Below, in pieces: positions 52,156 through 60,490 of a DNA stretch of 64,000 bases. The notes beneath the pieces were generated by a model that saw only the letters and a list, made by a program, of their open reading frames with translations, was not told the origin of the DNA and searched no databases. Position numbers and translations under genes: made by a program. Where the stretch lies: the NCBI RefSeq assembly GCF_001413925.1, contig NZ_LBMJ01000001.1, positions 310,001 through 374,000 of the forward strand, written 5' to 3'. Position 1 is the first letter of the stretch. Each line of letters begins with the position of its first letter. The stretch is from Nonlabens sp. YIK11 (GTDB lineage: Bacteria > Bacteroidota > Bacteroidia > Flavobacteriales > Flavobacteriaceae).

Positions 52156-53490
52156 GTGAAATCCAGCATCAATATTTCTACCAATTATATTCTCAAACTC
52201 GCCTTTCCAGCGATTATTGCAGGAATAGCAGAACCCGTCATAAGCATCACAGACATCGCGATCATTGGAAATATGGAAGGTGACAGCGTGGACGCTCTTG
52301 CTGCCGTTGGCCTTGCCGGTGCATTTTTAAGCACGGTGATCTGGACACTGGCACAAACCAAAACGTCTATTTCCAGCATCGTTTCAAAAGCCTTGGGTAA
52401 CAAATCCCTGGACAAAATCAACGATCTTATTCCTCAAGTCATATGGATCAACATCTTGATGGGATTGGTCATTTACGCGGTGACGGCACCACTGGCGACA
52501 TTTATATTTGATTTATATAAAGCTAAAGGTGAGGTTCTAGAGTTGACCGCGTCTTATTACCAGATACGCGCGCTGGGCTTTCCATTAACACTTAGTGCAT
52601 TTGCTATTTTTGGAATCTTTCGAGGTTTACAAAACACCAGTTGGGCGATGATTGCCAGCATCTCTGGCGCGGTTGTCAACGTGGCCTTGGACTACTTGCT
52701 GGTATATGGAGTTGATGGCTGGTTGGACGGCTTGGGCCTCACTGGCGCTGCTCTTGCCAGTCTAGCTGCCCAATCCACAATGCTCCTTATAGCCCTTTTT
52801 TATTTTTTCAAAAACACGCCATTTACGCTTTTCATACAACGTTGGAAACCGCACGCGCTGTTGGGGCAGCATATTAAACTCACGGTAAATTTCTTTTTAC
52901 GTACACTGGCGATCAACATCTGCATCTACCTTTCCTACCGGTACGCTAACGGTTATGGCGTGGAAGAGGCCGCTACTCATGCCATCTTAATGAATATCTG
53001 GCTGTTCTTTTCCTTCTTCATAGATGGTTTTGCAAATGCAGGAAACGCCATAGGCGGCAAGCTATTGGGCGCTGGCGATCGCGAGTCGCTACGGTATCTG
53101 GCGCTTAAAACCAACACCTTTGGCATAGGTGTTTCGGTAGTTCTTGCCTTGATCTGCGCTTTGTTCTATAACTTGATTGGCGGTTGGTTTACAGACGATC
53201 CACAAGTCGATTTGCTGTTTGTCAATACCTTTTTTATCATCTTGCTTATGCAGCCCATCAATGCCGTGGCTTTTGTTTACGATGGTATTTTTAAAGGTTG
53301 GGGCGAGGCGCCGTATCTGCGCAACTTGCTTCTTTTAGTGACGGTGGCTGTCTTCGTCCCTGTATTGCTGCTGCTGGATTATTTTGGCTTTGAACTCAAA
53401 GCCATCTGGTTGGCGTTCTTTGCCTGGATGATAGGCAGAGCGGTTTTTCTACACCTCAAATTTAGAAATAGACTGGCAAGGATGATGTGA
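52156..53490 (+). CDS. MATE-family efflux transporter (DinF-like)
   Basis: 444 residues with twelve hydrophobic helices; AFPAIIAGIAEPVISITDIAIIGN near the front and GRAVFLHLKFRNRLARMM at the end. Resembles the DinF branch more than the transporter at 21825, with which it shares only the general fold. Starts with GTG (no ATG in reach). Substrate unknown. Confidence 0.9.
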   Translation: MKSSINISTNYILKLAFPAIIAGIAEPVISITDIAIIGNMEGDSVDALAAVGLAGAFLSTVIWTLAQTKTSISSIVSKALGNKSLDKINDLIPQVIWINILMGLVIYAVTAPLATFIFDLYKAKGEVLELTASYYQIRALGFPLTLSAFAIFGIFRGLQNTSWAMIASISGAVVNVALDYLLVYGVDGWLDGLGLTGAALASLAAQSTMLLIALFYFFKNTPFTLFIQRWKPHALLGQHIKLTVNFFLRTLAINICIYLSYRYANGYGVEEAATHAILMNIWLFFSFFIDGFANAGNAIGGKLLGAGDRESLRYLALKTNTFGIGVSVVLALICALFYNLIGGWFTDDPQVDLLFVNTFFIILLMQPINAVAFVYDGIFKGWGEAPYLRNLLLLVTVAVFVPVLLLLDYFGFELKAIWLAFFAWMIGRAVFLHLKFRNRLARMM

Positions 53491-53492
53491 TC

Positions 53493-53508
53493 GACTTTCG
53501 CGAAAGCG
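53493..53508. repeat. Dispersed palindrome, variant (intergenic)
   Basis: GACTTTCGCGAAAGCG; the first two bases differ. Two nt beyond the MATE stop codon. Confidence 0.8.
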
Positions 53509-53534
53509 AATATTCTCCTCATCAATATTTTCAT

Positions 53535-53630
53535 GGGCGTTACCTCGTTGCTCGAGGTCGGGCTATACGTTGCAATCTTTTTGGGATACTGCGCACCCAC
53601 AAAAAGGATTTTCACTTCTATCCCTAACGC
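53535..53630 (+). repeat. Structured ~96-nt intergenic repeat, possible RNA element
   Basis: Outer stem GCGTTA (53537-53542) with TAACGC (53625-53630). First inner hairpin CCTCG / CGAGG. Second inner hairpin AATCTTTTTG / CAAAAAGGATT with one bulged G. Ends of the type GGGCGTTA ... CCCTAACGC, with conserved-looking TCGGGCTAT and TTCACTTCTAT, recall a repeat I have seen in many flavobacterial genomes; that recollection is unverified. Single copy in this window, between a MATE gene and the small protein-queD pair. Confidence 0.6.
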
Positions 53631-53652
53631 GAGCTCTGTGCTGGACAAATAG

Positions 53653-53660
53653 TATCTTTG
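53653..53660 (+). promoter_or_regulatory. -7 element of the small protein-queD promoter
   Basis: TATCTTTG (TAnnTTTG), 16 nt before ATG 53677. Supports transcription starting ahead of the small gene rather than queD alone. Confidence 0.45.
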
Positions 53661-53676
53661 CTTCAAATTAATAGGC

Positions 53677-53811
53677 ATGCTTGTTCTACTTCAAGAGGAA
53701 AACTGGTTTATCCAACTGTCCCGTTTTATGGGTGGCGTTGGGATATTTCTTGTGATAGGGATTATTCTGGTCGTCGTGGTTATTTACAAGAAATTTTTTA
53801 AGAATCGATAA
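53677..53811 (+). CDS. 44-residue single-span membrane protein
   Basis: Sequence begins MLVLLQEENWFIQ, has one hydrophobic helix (about residues 17-36, GGVGIFLVIGIILVVVVIY) and a basic end KKFFKNR, so it should sit in the inner membrane with its C-terminus inside. The TAA overlaps the queD ATG by one base (TAATG), a coupling that supports real translation. A promoter box lies just upstream. Not recognised; homologues may be unannotated because of size. Confidence 0.65.
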   Translation: MLVLLQEENWFIQLSRFMGGVGIFLVIGIILVVVVIYKKFFKNR

Positions 53812-54260
53812 TGGGAACGGTACGCATTACTAAGGAATTCACTTTTGAAACGGGTCACGCGCTATATGGGTATGATGGCAAGTGCCGCAATGTGCATGGA
53901 CACAGTTATAAGCTTGCCGTGACCGTTATAGGGCAACCTATTATGGATGCTGATCATGTAAAATATGGAATGGTGATCGATTTTGGTGATTTGAAAAAGA
54001 TCGTGAAAGAAGAAATCGTGGATCCCTTTGATCATGCGACGGTTTTTAACAAGAATTCACCGCATGTAGATCTTGCCAAGGAACTGGAAAGCCGCGGCCA
54101 TGAAGTCATTCTCGCCGACTACCAACCTACTAGCGAAATGATGATTCAGGATTTTGCAAAAAAGATTGCTGGTCGCCTACCTGATAACATCAAGTTGTTT
54201 TCCCTGCGCCTTCGTGAAACTGAAACCAGTTATGCAGAGTGGTTTGCGAGTGATAATTAG
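53811..54260 (+). CDS. queD: 6-carboxytetrahydropterin synthase (QueD/PTPS family)
   Basis: 149 residues. Zinc histidines H16 (FETGHALYG) and H29/H31 (NVHGHSYKL), catalytic C25 (KCRNVHG), and DFGDLKKIV. Converts dihydroneopterin triphosphate to 6-carboxytetrahydropterin in queuosine synthesis; the eukaryote-type pyruvoyl activity is less likely. No other queuosine genes are nearby. Coupled to the small membrane protein. Confidence 0.9.
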   Translation: MGTVRITKEFTFETGHALYGYDGKCRNVHGHSYKLAVTVIGQPIMDADHVKYGMVIDFGDLKKIVKEEIVDPFDHATVFNKNSPHVDLAKELESRGHEVILADYQPTSEMMIQDFAKKIAGRLPDNIKLFSLRLRETETSYAEWFASDN

Positions 54261-54287
54261 AAGCTCTAGTTACAATTGCACGGATTT

Positions 54288-55250
54288 ATGACCAAGACAC
54301 TCAAGACATTGATAATTGCATTTGGCATTCCTCTAATTTATGCAATGATCATAGGATTTTCATTCGGAATGAAAATCGAGGGTTTTGGTGATTTGTTTTC
54401 AGTGATGTCAACTACATTTATTTTTGTTCTTCCCACAATAATGGGTGCGTTAACAGTATATCTTTCAGAAAAATCAAGAGCTAGTAGTGTAGCATACAGA
54501 ATTTTTGCGCCTTGGATTCCTATATTTTTATTTCTCTTAGTGACCATGGTGTTTTCTATCGAGGGTTGGGCTTGCTGGCTAATGATATTGCCGGTATTTC
54601 TATTAGCGGCTACCATTGGTGGATTTGCTGGTGGATATTTAAGAGGCCAATGGCGCAATGACAAATTGAATATTTCAATTTTGTTCTTACTTCCATTCTT
54701 AATTGCCCCAATGGAAAGCCTGGTCGATTCAATTCCAGGCGAATACAAAGCCTATACCTACATTGACATTGATGCGCCTATCGAAAAGATTTGGGACAAT
54801 GTGACTAAAGTTTCTGAAATTGAAGCGTCAGAGGACACTGGCTACCTTAATAAAACCCTAGGTTTCCCACGACCTATCAAGGCCGAATTAAATTTTGAAG
54901 GTGTTGGAGCTTACCGTAAGACAATTTTTACAAATGGTTTAGTGTTTCACGAAACCGTTACCGAATATATTGATAATGAAAAAATGGTTTTTACCATAAA
55001 AGCATATCCTCACGAGATTCCCTCAACCACATTAGATGAGCATGTTGTTATAGGAGGTGAATATTTTGACGTTCTAAACGGCACCTATGAATTAGAACAA
55101 TTACCCAACGGGATCAATAGATTGCATCTATACAGCAAATTTGAATTAGATACAACTTTCGATTTTTACGCTGGTTTATGGGCAAAATGGATCATGAAAG
55201 ATATTCAGAATAATATTTTGAGAGTCGCGAAAAAGCGTGCAGAAAAATAA
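54288..55250 (+). CDS. Membrane protein with C-terminal SRPBCC domain
   Basis: 320 residues from ATG 54288 (a TTG four codons earlier is possible). Four to five membrane helices in the first 150 residues (from TLIIAFGIPLIYAMIIGF through LLPFLIAPMESLV), then an SRPBCC/polyketide-cyclase-like domain (about 160-320) beginning IDIDAPIEKIWDNVTKVSEI. The SRPBCC fold binds hydrophobic ligands; fusion to a membrane anchor suggests a lipid-related role, but this is inference. AT-rich. Downstream of queD by about 27 nt. Confidence 0.72.
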   Translation: MTKTLKTLIIAFGIPLIYAMIIGFSFGMKIEGFGDLFSVMSTTFIFVLPTIMGALTVYLSEKSRASSVAYRIFAPWIPIFLFLLVTMVFSIEGWACWLMILPVFLLAATIGGFAGGYLRGQWRNDKLNISILFLLPFLIAPMESLVDSIPGEYKAYTYIDIDAPIEKIWDNVTKVSEIEASEDTGYLNKTLGFPRPIKAELNFEGVGAYRKTIFTNGLVFHETVTEYIDNEKMVFTIKAYPHEIPSTTLDEHVVIGGEYFDVLNGTYELEQLPNGINRLHLYSKFELDTTFDFYAGLWAKWIMKDIQNNILRVAKKRAEK

Positions 55251-55314
55251 TTGTGAGGAATAGATTACAATAGTTAGTTTTTGATGCTTGTTAGCCAGGT
55301 CTTCACTCAGTCTC

Positions 55315-56226
55315 CTAGACCCAATCACGTGGGTTCTCCAATACCTCAACGAGTTCTGCTTCTTTAGAATCAGCTTCTGGGTGATGATCGTACTTCCATT
55401 GTACGGCTGGCGGTAGACTCATAAGAATACTTTCTATACGACCGTTTGTTTTGAGTCCAAACAAAGTACCCTTATCGTGAACCAGATTGAATTCCACATA
55501 ACGGCCACGACGTATTTCTTGCCATTCACGATGATCTGGTGTATAAGGAAGATCCTTTCGACGTTTTACAATAGGCACATAGGCATCCAAAAAATGGGAT
55601 GCCATATCTTTCTGGAAGTCTAACCAATCTTTCATGGTAAGAGTATCGCTAGCGCGACAATAATCATAAAACAATCCGCCTATACCGCGGGCTTCATTCC
55701 TATGTGCATTATGGAAGTACTCATCACATTTTTTCTTGAAAAGTTGGTAATCTGCAACTTCATGGCGATCACAGGCTTCTTTACAAACTTGATGAAAGTG
55801 TTGAGCATCTTCTTTAAATAAATAATATGGTGTTAGATCAAGCCCACCACCAAACCAACAGTCAACAAGTTGACCATGCTTATCATACATTTCAAAATAC
55901 CTGAAGTTTGCATGAACGGTAGGCACCATAGGATTTAACGGATGGATCACAAGACTGATTCCCGTGGCATAGAAATCTGCATCTTGGACGTTAAAGTAAT
56001 TTTGCATGGCCGGTGGCAATGCTCCATATACAGCGCTTATATTGACGCCGCCTTTTTCAAAAACATCTCCATCTTGTATAACTCTAGAAAAACCGCCGCC
56101 ACCTTCTTCTCTTACCCATTCATCTTCAATGAATTGAGCTTTTCCATCCAGCTCTTCTAATTGAGAGGAGATGGTGCTTTGAAGTTCCTTAATAAAGGAA
56201 TAAAAGGCGTCTTTTTGAGAATCCAT
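55315..56226 (-). CDS. hemF: Oxygen-dependent coproporphyrinogen III oxidase
   Basis: 303 residues. Decarboxylates coproporphyrinogen III to protoporphyrinogen IX with O2. REEGGGGFSRVIQDG, FRYFEMYD, WFGGGLDLTPYYLF and the end-region EWQEIRRGRYVEFNLVHDKG are all characteristic. Normal length. Last of the leftward hemD-hemE-trkH-EI24-hemF block; an aerobic haem pathway is implied. Confidence 0.96.
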   Translation of the reverse strand: MDSQKDAFYSFIKELQSTISSQLEELDGKAQFIEDEWVREEGGGGFSRVIQDGDVFEKGGVNISAVYGALPPAMQNYFNVQDADFYATGISLVIHPLNPMVPTVHANFRYFEMYDKHGQLVDCWFGGGLDLTPYYLFKEDAQHFHQVCKEACDRHEVADYQLFKKKCDEYFHNAHRNEARGIGGLFYDYCRASDTLTMKDWLDFQKDMASHFLDAYVPIVKRRKDLPYTPDHREWQEIRRGRYVEFNLVHDKGTLFGLKTNGRIESILMSLPPAVQWKYDHHPEADSKEAELVEVLENPRDWV

Positions 56227-56265
56227 GAGAAAAAATCTGCTTGCAAAGTTACTTTATACAACGAT

Positions 56266-57033
56266 CTATGTGGCTTGATCTGCAAGTAATTTTTGGCCGC
56301 GCAAGAGCTCTAGGGTCGTCTTGCTGGCTGCGGTGACAGATATAGGCAACACCAGAATGATTCCTATAATCGGGATCAACAACATAGCATTGAATACGAT
56401 GCCGTTCCCTATGGCGCAACCTCTATGATTTTTGACAAAATCAACGCTGGCTCTATACTTAAAATGACGTTCTAAGGTATAGTCCATGTTACCAAAACCG
56501 GCATAATAGGATTGCACCAAAAACCCAATAACCCAAAATAGAATTCCTATAACAGGTATCAAACTAAGTAACAATAGAGGAATGGTAAGCAGTAATTCAT
56601 AAAAAAGATTACGAATATTAATACGTATACCGCGAGATAGTTGTGAAGCATTTGAAGTGTCTCTATAGTTTGAGGCATCGTACACTTCGGGATACAGATG
56701 TTTTTCAATCTTTTCTGACACTGGAGACATGAATGGCGCGCTCAAGGCCATCACAAAGTGTTTGTATACCAATAAGCCTAAAATGATAATAATGATCGCG
56801 CTAAGAACTTCCGCGAAAGCGAAAAAGGCATCTGCACCAGTTTCCCAGATCCACAACTTAGTAAGTGGACCGGCCAGATTATCTGACAAGCCATAGGCGG
56901 TAAAACCTATCGTGACAGCAAAAAGAATGCTAATCGCCATGGGAACCATAAAGTATTTCCATAGACCCAATTGCGACATGAGCCTGAAGCTACCCGCATA
57001 ATCCTTAAGTGCCTTGAAAATATTCTTGATCAT
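56266..57033 (-). CDS. EI24/CysZ-like membrane protein
   Basis: 255 residues with four to five membrane helices (about 28-48, 68-95, 145-172, 205-235) and the EI24/CysZ family pattern MSPVSEKIEKHLYPE followed by a polytopic half. CysZ members transport sulfate, but many Bacteroidota homologues sit near haem genes with unknown role, as here. One nt separates it from trkH. A degenerate palindrome copy (56808) is read as FAFAEV. Confidence 0.75.
   Translation of the reverse strand: MIKNIFKALKDYAGSFRLMSQLGLWKYFMVPMAISILFAVTIGFTAYGLSDNLAGPLTKLWIWETGADAFFAFAEVLSAIIIIILGLLVYKHFVMALSAPFMSPVSEKIEKHLYPEVYDASNYRDTSNASQLSRGIRINIRNLFYELLLTIPLLLLSLIPVIGILFWVIGFLVQSYYAGFGNMDYTLERHFKYRASVDFVKNHRGCAIGNGIVFNAMLLIPIIGIILVLPISVTAASKTTLELLRGQKLLADQAT
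56808..56823. repeat. Dispersed palindrome, degenerate copy (in EI24 gene)
   Basis: AACTTCCGCGAAAGCG: three differences from CGCTTTCGCGAAAGCG. Read as AFAE. Confidence 0.6.
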
Positions 57034-57034
57034 A

Positions 57035-58378
57035 TCAAACTGCTATATCTTCCTCTTCTTCGGCTTCTTGCTCATCAGGAACATAGGCTCTGCTTATAGC
57101 CAGCCCAAAAGTCAACACACCTAGCCTACCTATAAACATAAGACAAATAATGACAGACTTCCCGAAAAAAGTGAGGCCACCCGTGATTCCCATCGACAAA
57201 CCTACGGTTCCCAAAGCAGACAAAACTTCAAACGCAATACGATCCAGTGTGTCGGCCTCAGAAAATGTCAGGAGCAAAACTCCAAAAAAGCTCACGATCA
57301 AATAAAAGATAAAGGTCGATACCGCAGCATCAACCCTACCGCTGGGAATTTTTGTATTGAAAAACAAGAAGTCCTTGCAGTTCTTAAGTTTGCTGCGCAA
57401 GTAGGCTACCGTTGCCACGAGTGTTGTAATCTTTAGACCACCAGAGGTTCCCGATGGTGACGCGCCTATATACATGAGCAGAATGGTGATCATAGTTACC
57501 GGTAAGATCATCACTCCATTATCGATCGTATTAAATCCTACCGTGGTCATGGCCGTCATAGACTGGAAGAACGACGCGTAGAACCTGGTTTTACCTTCTA
57601 GAATCATGATACTGGGCTCCGTAAAATACATGGCAACCGTACCCAATGAAAGCAAAATCAAAAATCCCGAAAGTATCAATTTTGAGGTATAGCTTACCTC
57701 ATGCTTTTTACGGGCAAATTTGAGATAGAAATCAGAAAATATGATGAAGCCCAACGAACCAGCTATTGCCAGAAAGGAAACGGTAAAATTGATGAGACCA
57801 TCGTCCACAAAATCGACAAATCCAGAATTGAACAAGCTAAAACCAGCGGTACAAAAAGCACTCACACTGTGAAAAATGCTGTTCCACAAGCGTTCCCAAA
57901 AACCCCATTCTTGATCTGCGAAACCTATGTAAAACAAAATTGTCCCAACGATTTCAAACAGGATCGTAAAAATAATAACCGATTTAAGAAACGGTCTTAA
58001 CTGGATGGTTTTAGGTATTGCAAATGCGGCATTTAAGATACGTTCGCGCCATTTTGCCGTATGGTGACTGGTGTTTAAAAGAATATAGGTAGTGAATGTC
58101 ATGTACCCAATACCACCTATCTGAAACAACAACATGATTACAAATTGACCAAAAACCGTAAACTGATCTGTTAGCCCAACGGTCATCAAACCAGTGGTAC
58201 TTATCGCAGAAGTTGAGGTGAAAAGCGTGTCAATAAAAGAAACATCGCCCTTTCTTGAAAATGGCAAGCAAAGAAGCAAGGCTCCTATCACGTTATAAAG
58301 AAGGAAACCATACACCAGATTGCGTTGTGGTGTTAGCCCAATCAGGAACTTGTAGTACTTCTTGACGTAATTCTTCAC
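57035..58378 (-). CDS. TrkH/KtrB-family potassium channel subunit
   Basis: 447 residues in four M1-P-M2 repeats, with selectivity-filter-like segments STTGLMTVGLTD, TAGFSLFNSGF, TTVGFNTID and GTVGLSMGITGG. Carries K+ across the inner membrane, normally with a TrkA/KtrA RCK subunit; none is adjacent in the window. The start codon is GTG at 58378. One nt separates its stop from the EI24 gene, and its start is 2 nt from the hemE stop, so all are co-transcribed. Confidence 0.92.
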   Translation of the reverse strand: MKNYVKKYYKFLIGLTPQRNLVYGFLLYNVIGALLLCLPFSRKGDVSFIDTLFTSTSAISTTGLMTVGLTDQFTVFGQFVIMLLFQIGGIGYMTFTTYILLNTSHHTAKWRERILNAAFAIPKTIQLRPFLKSVIIFTILFEIVGTILFYIGFADQEWGFWERLWNSIFHSVSAFCTAGFSLFNSGFVDFVDDGLINFTVSFLAIAGSLGFIIFSDFYLKFARKKHEVSYTSKLILSGFLILLSLGTVAMYFTEPSIMILEGKTRFYASFFQSMTAMTTVGFNTIDNGVMILPVTMITILLMYIGASPSGTSGGLKITTLVATVAYLRSKLKNCKDFLFFNTKIPSGRVDAAVSTFIFYLIVSFFGVLLLTFSEADTLDRIAFEVLSALGTVGLSMGITGGLTFFGKSVIICLMFIGRLGVLTFGLAISRAYVPDEQEAEEEEDIAV

Positions 58379-58379
58379 A

Positions 58380-59399
58380 TTAGTACTCCTTTACGGCATC
58401 CACAAATGCCTGTGCGTTTTCTACGGGTATGTTAGGCAGGATTCCATGACCTAGATTGGCAATGTATTTATCCTTCCCAAATTCATCAATCATCTGCTTC
58501 ACCATTTTTTTGATCGTCGCTGGCGGCGAGAATAATCTCGAAGGATCAAAATTACCTTGTAAGGTGATGTTCCCACCAGAAAGATAGCGGGCATTGCGCG
58601 CACTACAAGTCCAGTCTACACCTAGTGCCGCGGCGCCACTTTTTGACATTTCGTTCAAGGCAAACCAGCACCCTTTTCCAAAAACCAAAACCTCAGTGAC
58701 TGGTCGCAAGGAGTTGATAATTTGCTGTATGTATTTCCATGAAAACTCTTGGTAATCTACTGGCGATAACATGCCACCCCATGAATCAAAAACCTGTACG
58801 GCATTCACACCATGTTTCACTTTTTCATGTAGATAAGCAATCGTCGTATCTGTAATGCGCTGCAGTAATTCATGAGCCGCTTCTGGCTGGGTGAAGCAAA
58901 ACTCCTTGGCTTTGTCAAAGTTTTTACTGCCTTGACCCTGCACACAGTAGCATAAAATAGTCCATGGCGATCCTGCAAAACCTATTAAAGGCACTCGGTT
59001 AGCAAGAGCATCCTTTGTCATATCGATGGCTTCCATTACATAGCTTAAGGAGTCTGCTACATCTGGAACCACTACTCGATCTAGATCTGCGGCAGACCTT
59101 ATAGGATTGGGCAACCATGGCCCAACGCCTGGCTTCATTTGCACCTCAATATTCATCGCTTGAGGAATCACCAGAATATCAGAAAACAAGATCGCGGCAT
59201 CTGGTCCTATTTGATCAATAGGCATGACCGTAATTTCGGTCGCGAGTTCTGGCGTTTGGCAACGGGTAAAAAAATCATATTTCTCCTTAAGCTTCATAAA
59301 GTCTGGCAGATACCTTCCAGCCTGGCGCATCATCCATACTGGTGGTCTTTCCACGGTCTCGCCTCTTAATGCACGTAGGAACAAATCATTTTTTATCAT
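58380..59399 (-). CDS. hemE: Uroporphyrinogen decarboxylase
   Basis: 339 residues. [13 protein letters not shown] at the front, [23 protein letters not shown], the catalytic Asp in DSWGGMLSP, and GNFDPSRLF near the end: the complete family signature. Converts uroporphyrinogen III to coproporphyrinogen III. Start overlaps the hemD end by 14 nt, so the two are coupled. Confidence 0.96.
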   Translation of the reverse strand: MIKNDLFLRALRGETVERPPVWMMRQAGRYLPDFMKLKEKYDFFTRCQTPELATEITVMPIDQIGPDAAILFSDILVIPQAMNIEVQMKPGVGPWLPNPIRSAADLDRVVVPDVADSLSYVMEAIDMTKDALANRVPLIGFAGSPWTILCYCVQGQGSKNFDKAKEFCFTQPEAAHELLQRITDTTIAYLHEKVKHGVNAVQVFDSWGGMLSPVDYQEFSWKYIQQIINSLRPVTEVLVFGKGCWFALNEMSKSGAAALGVDWTCSARNARYLSGGNITLQGNFDPSRLFSPPATIKKMVKQMIDEFGKDKYIANLGHGILPNIPVENAQAFVDAVKEY

Positions 59400-60048
59400 C
59401 TCTCAATTTTTTTATGGCCGTCACCAGCACGTTTTCTACGGTTTGTTTTTTGGCGACCAGCACGTTAGAGAATTTTTCTCTCGCTGCCGTTGCCGTTGTC
59501 TCGCCTATGCAAATGGAGCATTGGGGTTGATGTTTGTTCGCTTTCGCGAAAGCGTAAACACCACGAGGACTATAGAACAAAACTGCCGCAAAAATACGAT
59601 CAAAGCTTTTGTGCACGATGGCAGATTTATAAACAATCACCTCTTTTAACGTGATCTTATGGCTTTTAAAAAGGTCTGGCAACTCATCACGGCGGTGATC
59701 ACCACACAAATAGGTGAACTGCATATTAGGAAGTGTGTAGATCAGCTGCATTGCTAATTCAGCCGCATTGCTTGCGACAATTCGAGGTTTGATACTCATA
59801 TTCTCAAGCGCTTGAGCTGTACTTGATCCAACGCAATAAACGGAATCCACTTGTTTCTGATAGGGTTGTAAAGCTCGCAACGCGTTCTTGCTGGTGATAA
59901 TGACGTGTGCCAGGTTATTTAAACTCAGGTCAACCTTTAGGGTTTCTGTTTTGAGAATGTCGTAATGCACTAATCCTATACCGCTGTGCAATACCAATTG
60001 CTGTTGCGGTAAAGTCAATCGTTTAGTAGAAAGTATTGTGGCGATCAT
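59386..60048 (-). CDS. hemD: Uroporphyrinogen-III synthase
   Basis: 220 residues, low-similarity family recognised by context and motifs: [54 protein letters not shown] and [14 protein letters not shown]. Closes the tetrapyrrole ring with D-ring inversion. First gene of the leftward haem block; hemC, normally next to it, is absent here. The palindrome (59539) is read as [10 protein letters not shown] right after the SPRGV motif. Confidence 0.92.
   Translation of the reverse strand: MIATILSTKRLTLPQQQLVLHSGIGLVHYDILKTETLKVDLSLNNLAHVIITSKNALRALQPYQKQVDSVYCVGSSTAQALENMSIKPRIVASNAAELAMQLIYTLPNMQFTYLCGDHRRDELPDLFKSHKITLKEVIVYKSAIVHKSFDRIFAAVLFYSPRGVYAFAKANKHQPQCSICIGETTATAAREKFSNVLVAKKQTVENVLVTAIKKLRDDKK
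59539..59554. repeat. Dispersed palindrome, exact copy (in hemD)
   Basis: CGCTTTCGCGAAAGCG read as AFAKA. Confidence 0.95.
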
Positions 60049-60490
60049 GTATCAAGGTTGGAGTAAAATTACGAATCAATCATTCAACAATTTTTATAAA
60101 ACCAAACATAGACCAGTTGCGTATGTATGATTTTTCCTGTGAAACTAGTTTACAACACAGGCTTGTTATGTCTTAGCCATAGCGGAATTCTCAAGACTTA
60201 GGCCAATGGTTTTAAAAATCTGACCATATTTCTATAGTTATGTTTTCCTACATTTTTATAGATTTAGATAGCAGTAAAAACCAATTCTAGTTGTACTGAT
60301 ATTTACTTCGTTATTCCTTTTGAACATAAGTGTTTTTAAAGGTTTGAAGAAAAGATCAAGACTAGTGTGGAATAAAAGAAAAGCTATTGCCTATTGGATA
60401 ATAGGCGCAACTGAAATATGAACATTCTGTATTAAACGCCTAGTTTAGTTGCATATACACTAAGTAAAAGCGATATTTACAAAGATAAAG
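60049..60490. other. 442-nt divergent intergenic region
   Basis: Between hemD (left) and the Crp/Fnr-type regulator (right), very AT-rich. No convincing open frame or RNA gene. An inverted repeat GCCTATT / AATAGGC (4-nt spacer) lies at 60389-60406. Candidate promoters for both flanks must be here but no full -33/-7 pair was recognised. Confidence 0.5.
60389..60406. promoter_or_regulatory. Inverted repeat, possible regulator site
   Basis: GCCTATT-ggat-AATAGGC, perfect 7-bp arms, 85 nt before the Crp/Fnr-family start. Could be an autoregulatory operator or a small hairpin; no T run follows. Confidence 0.3.
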
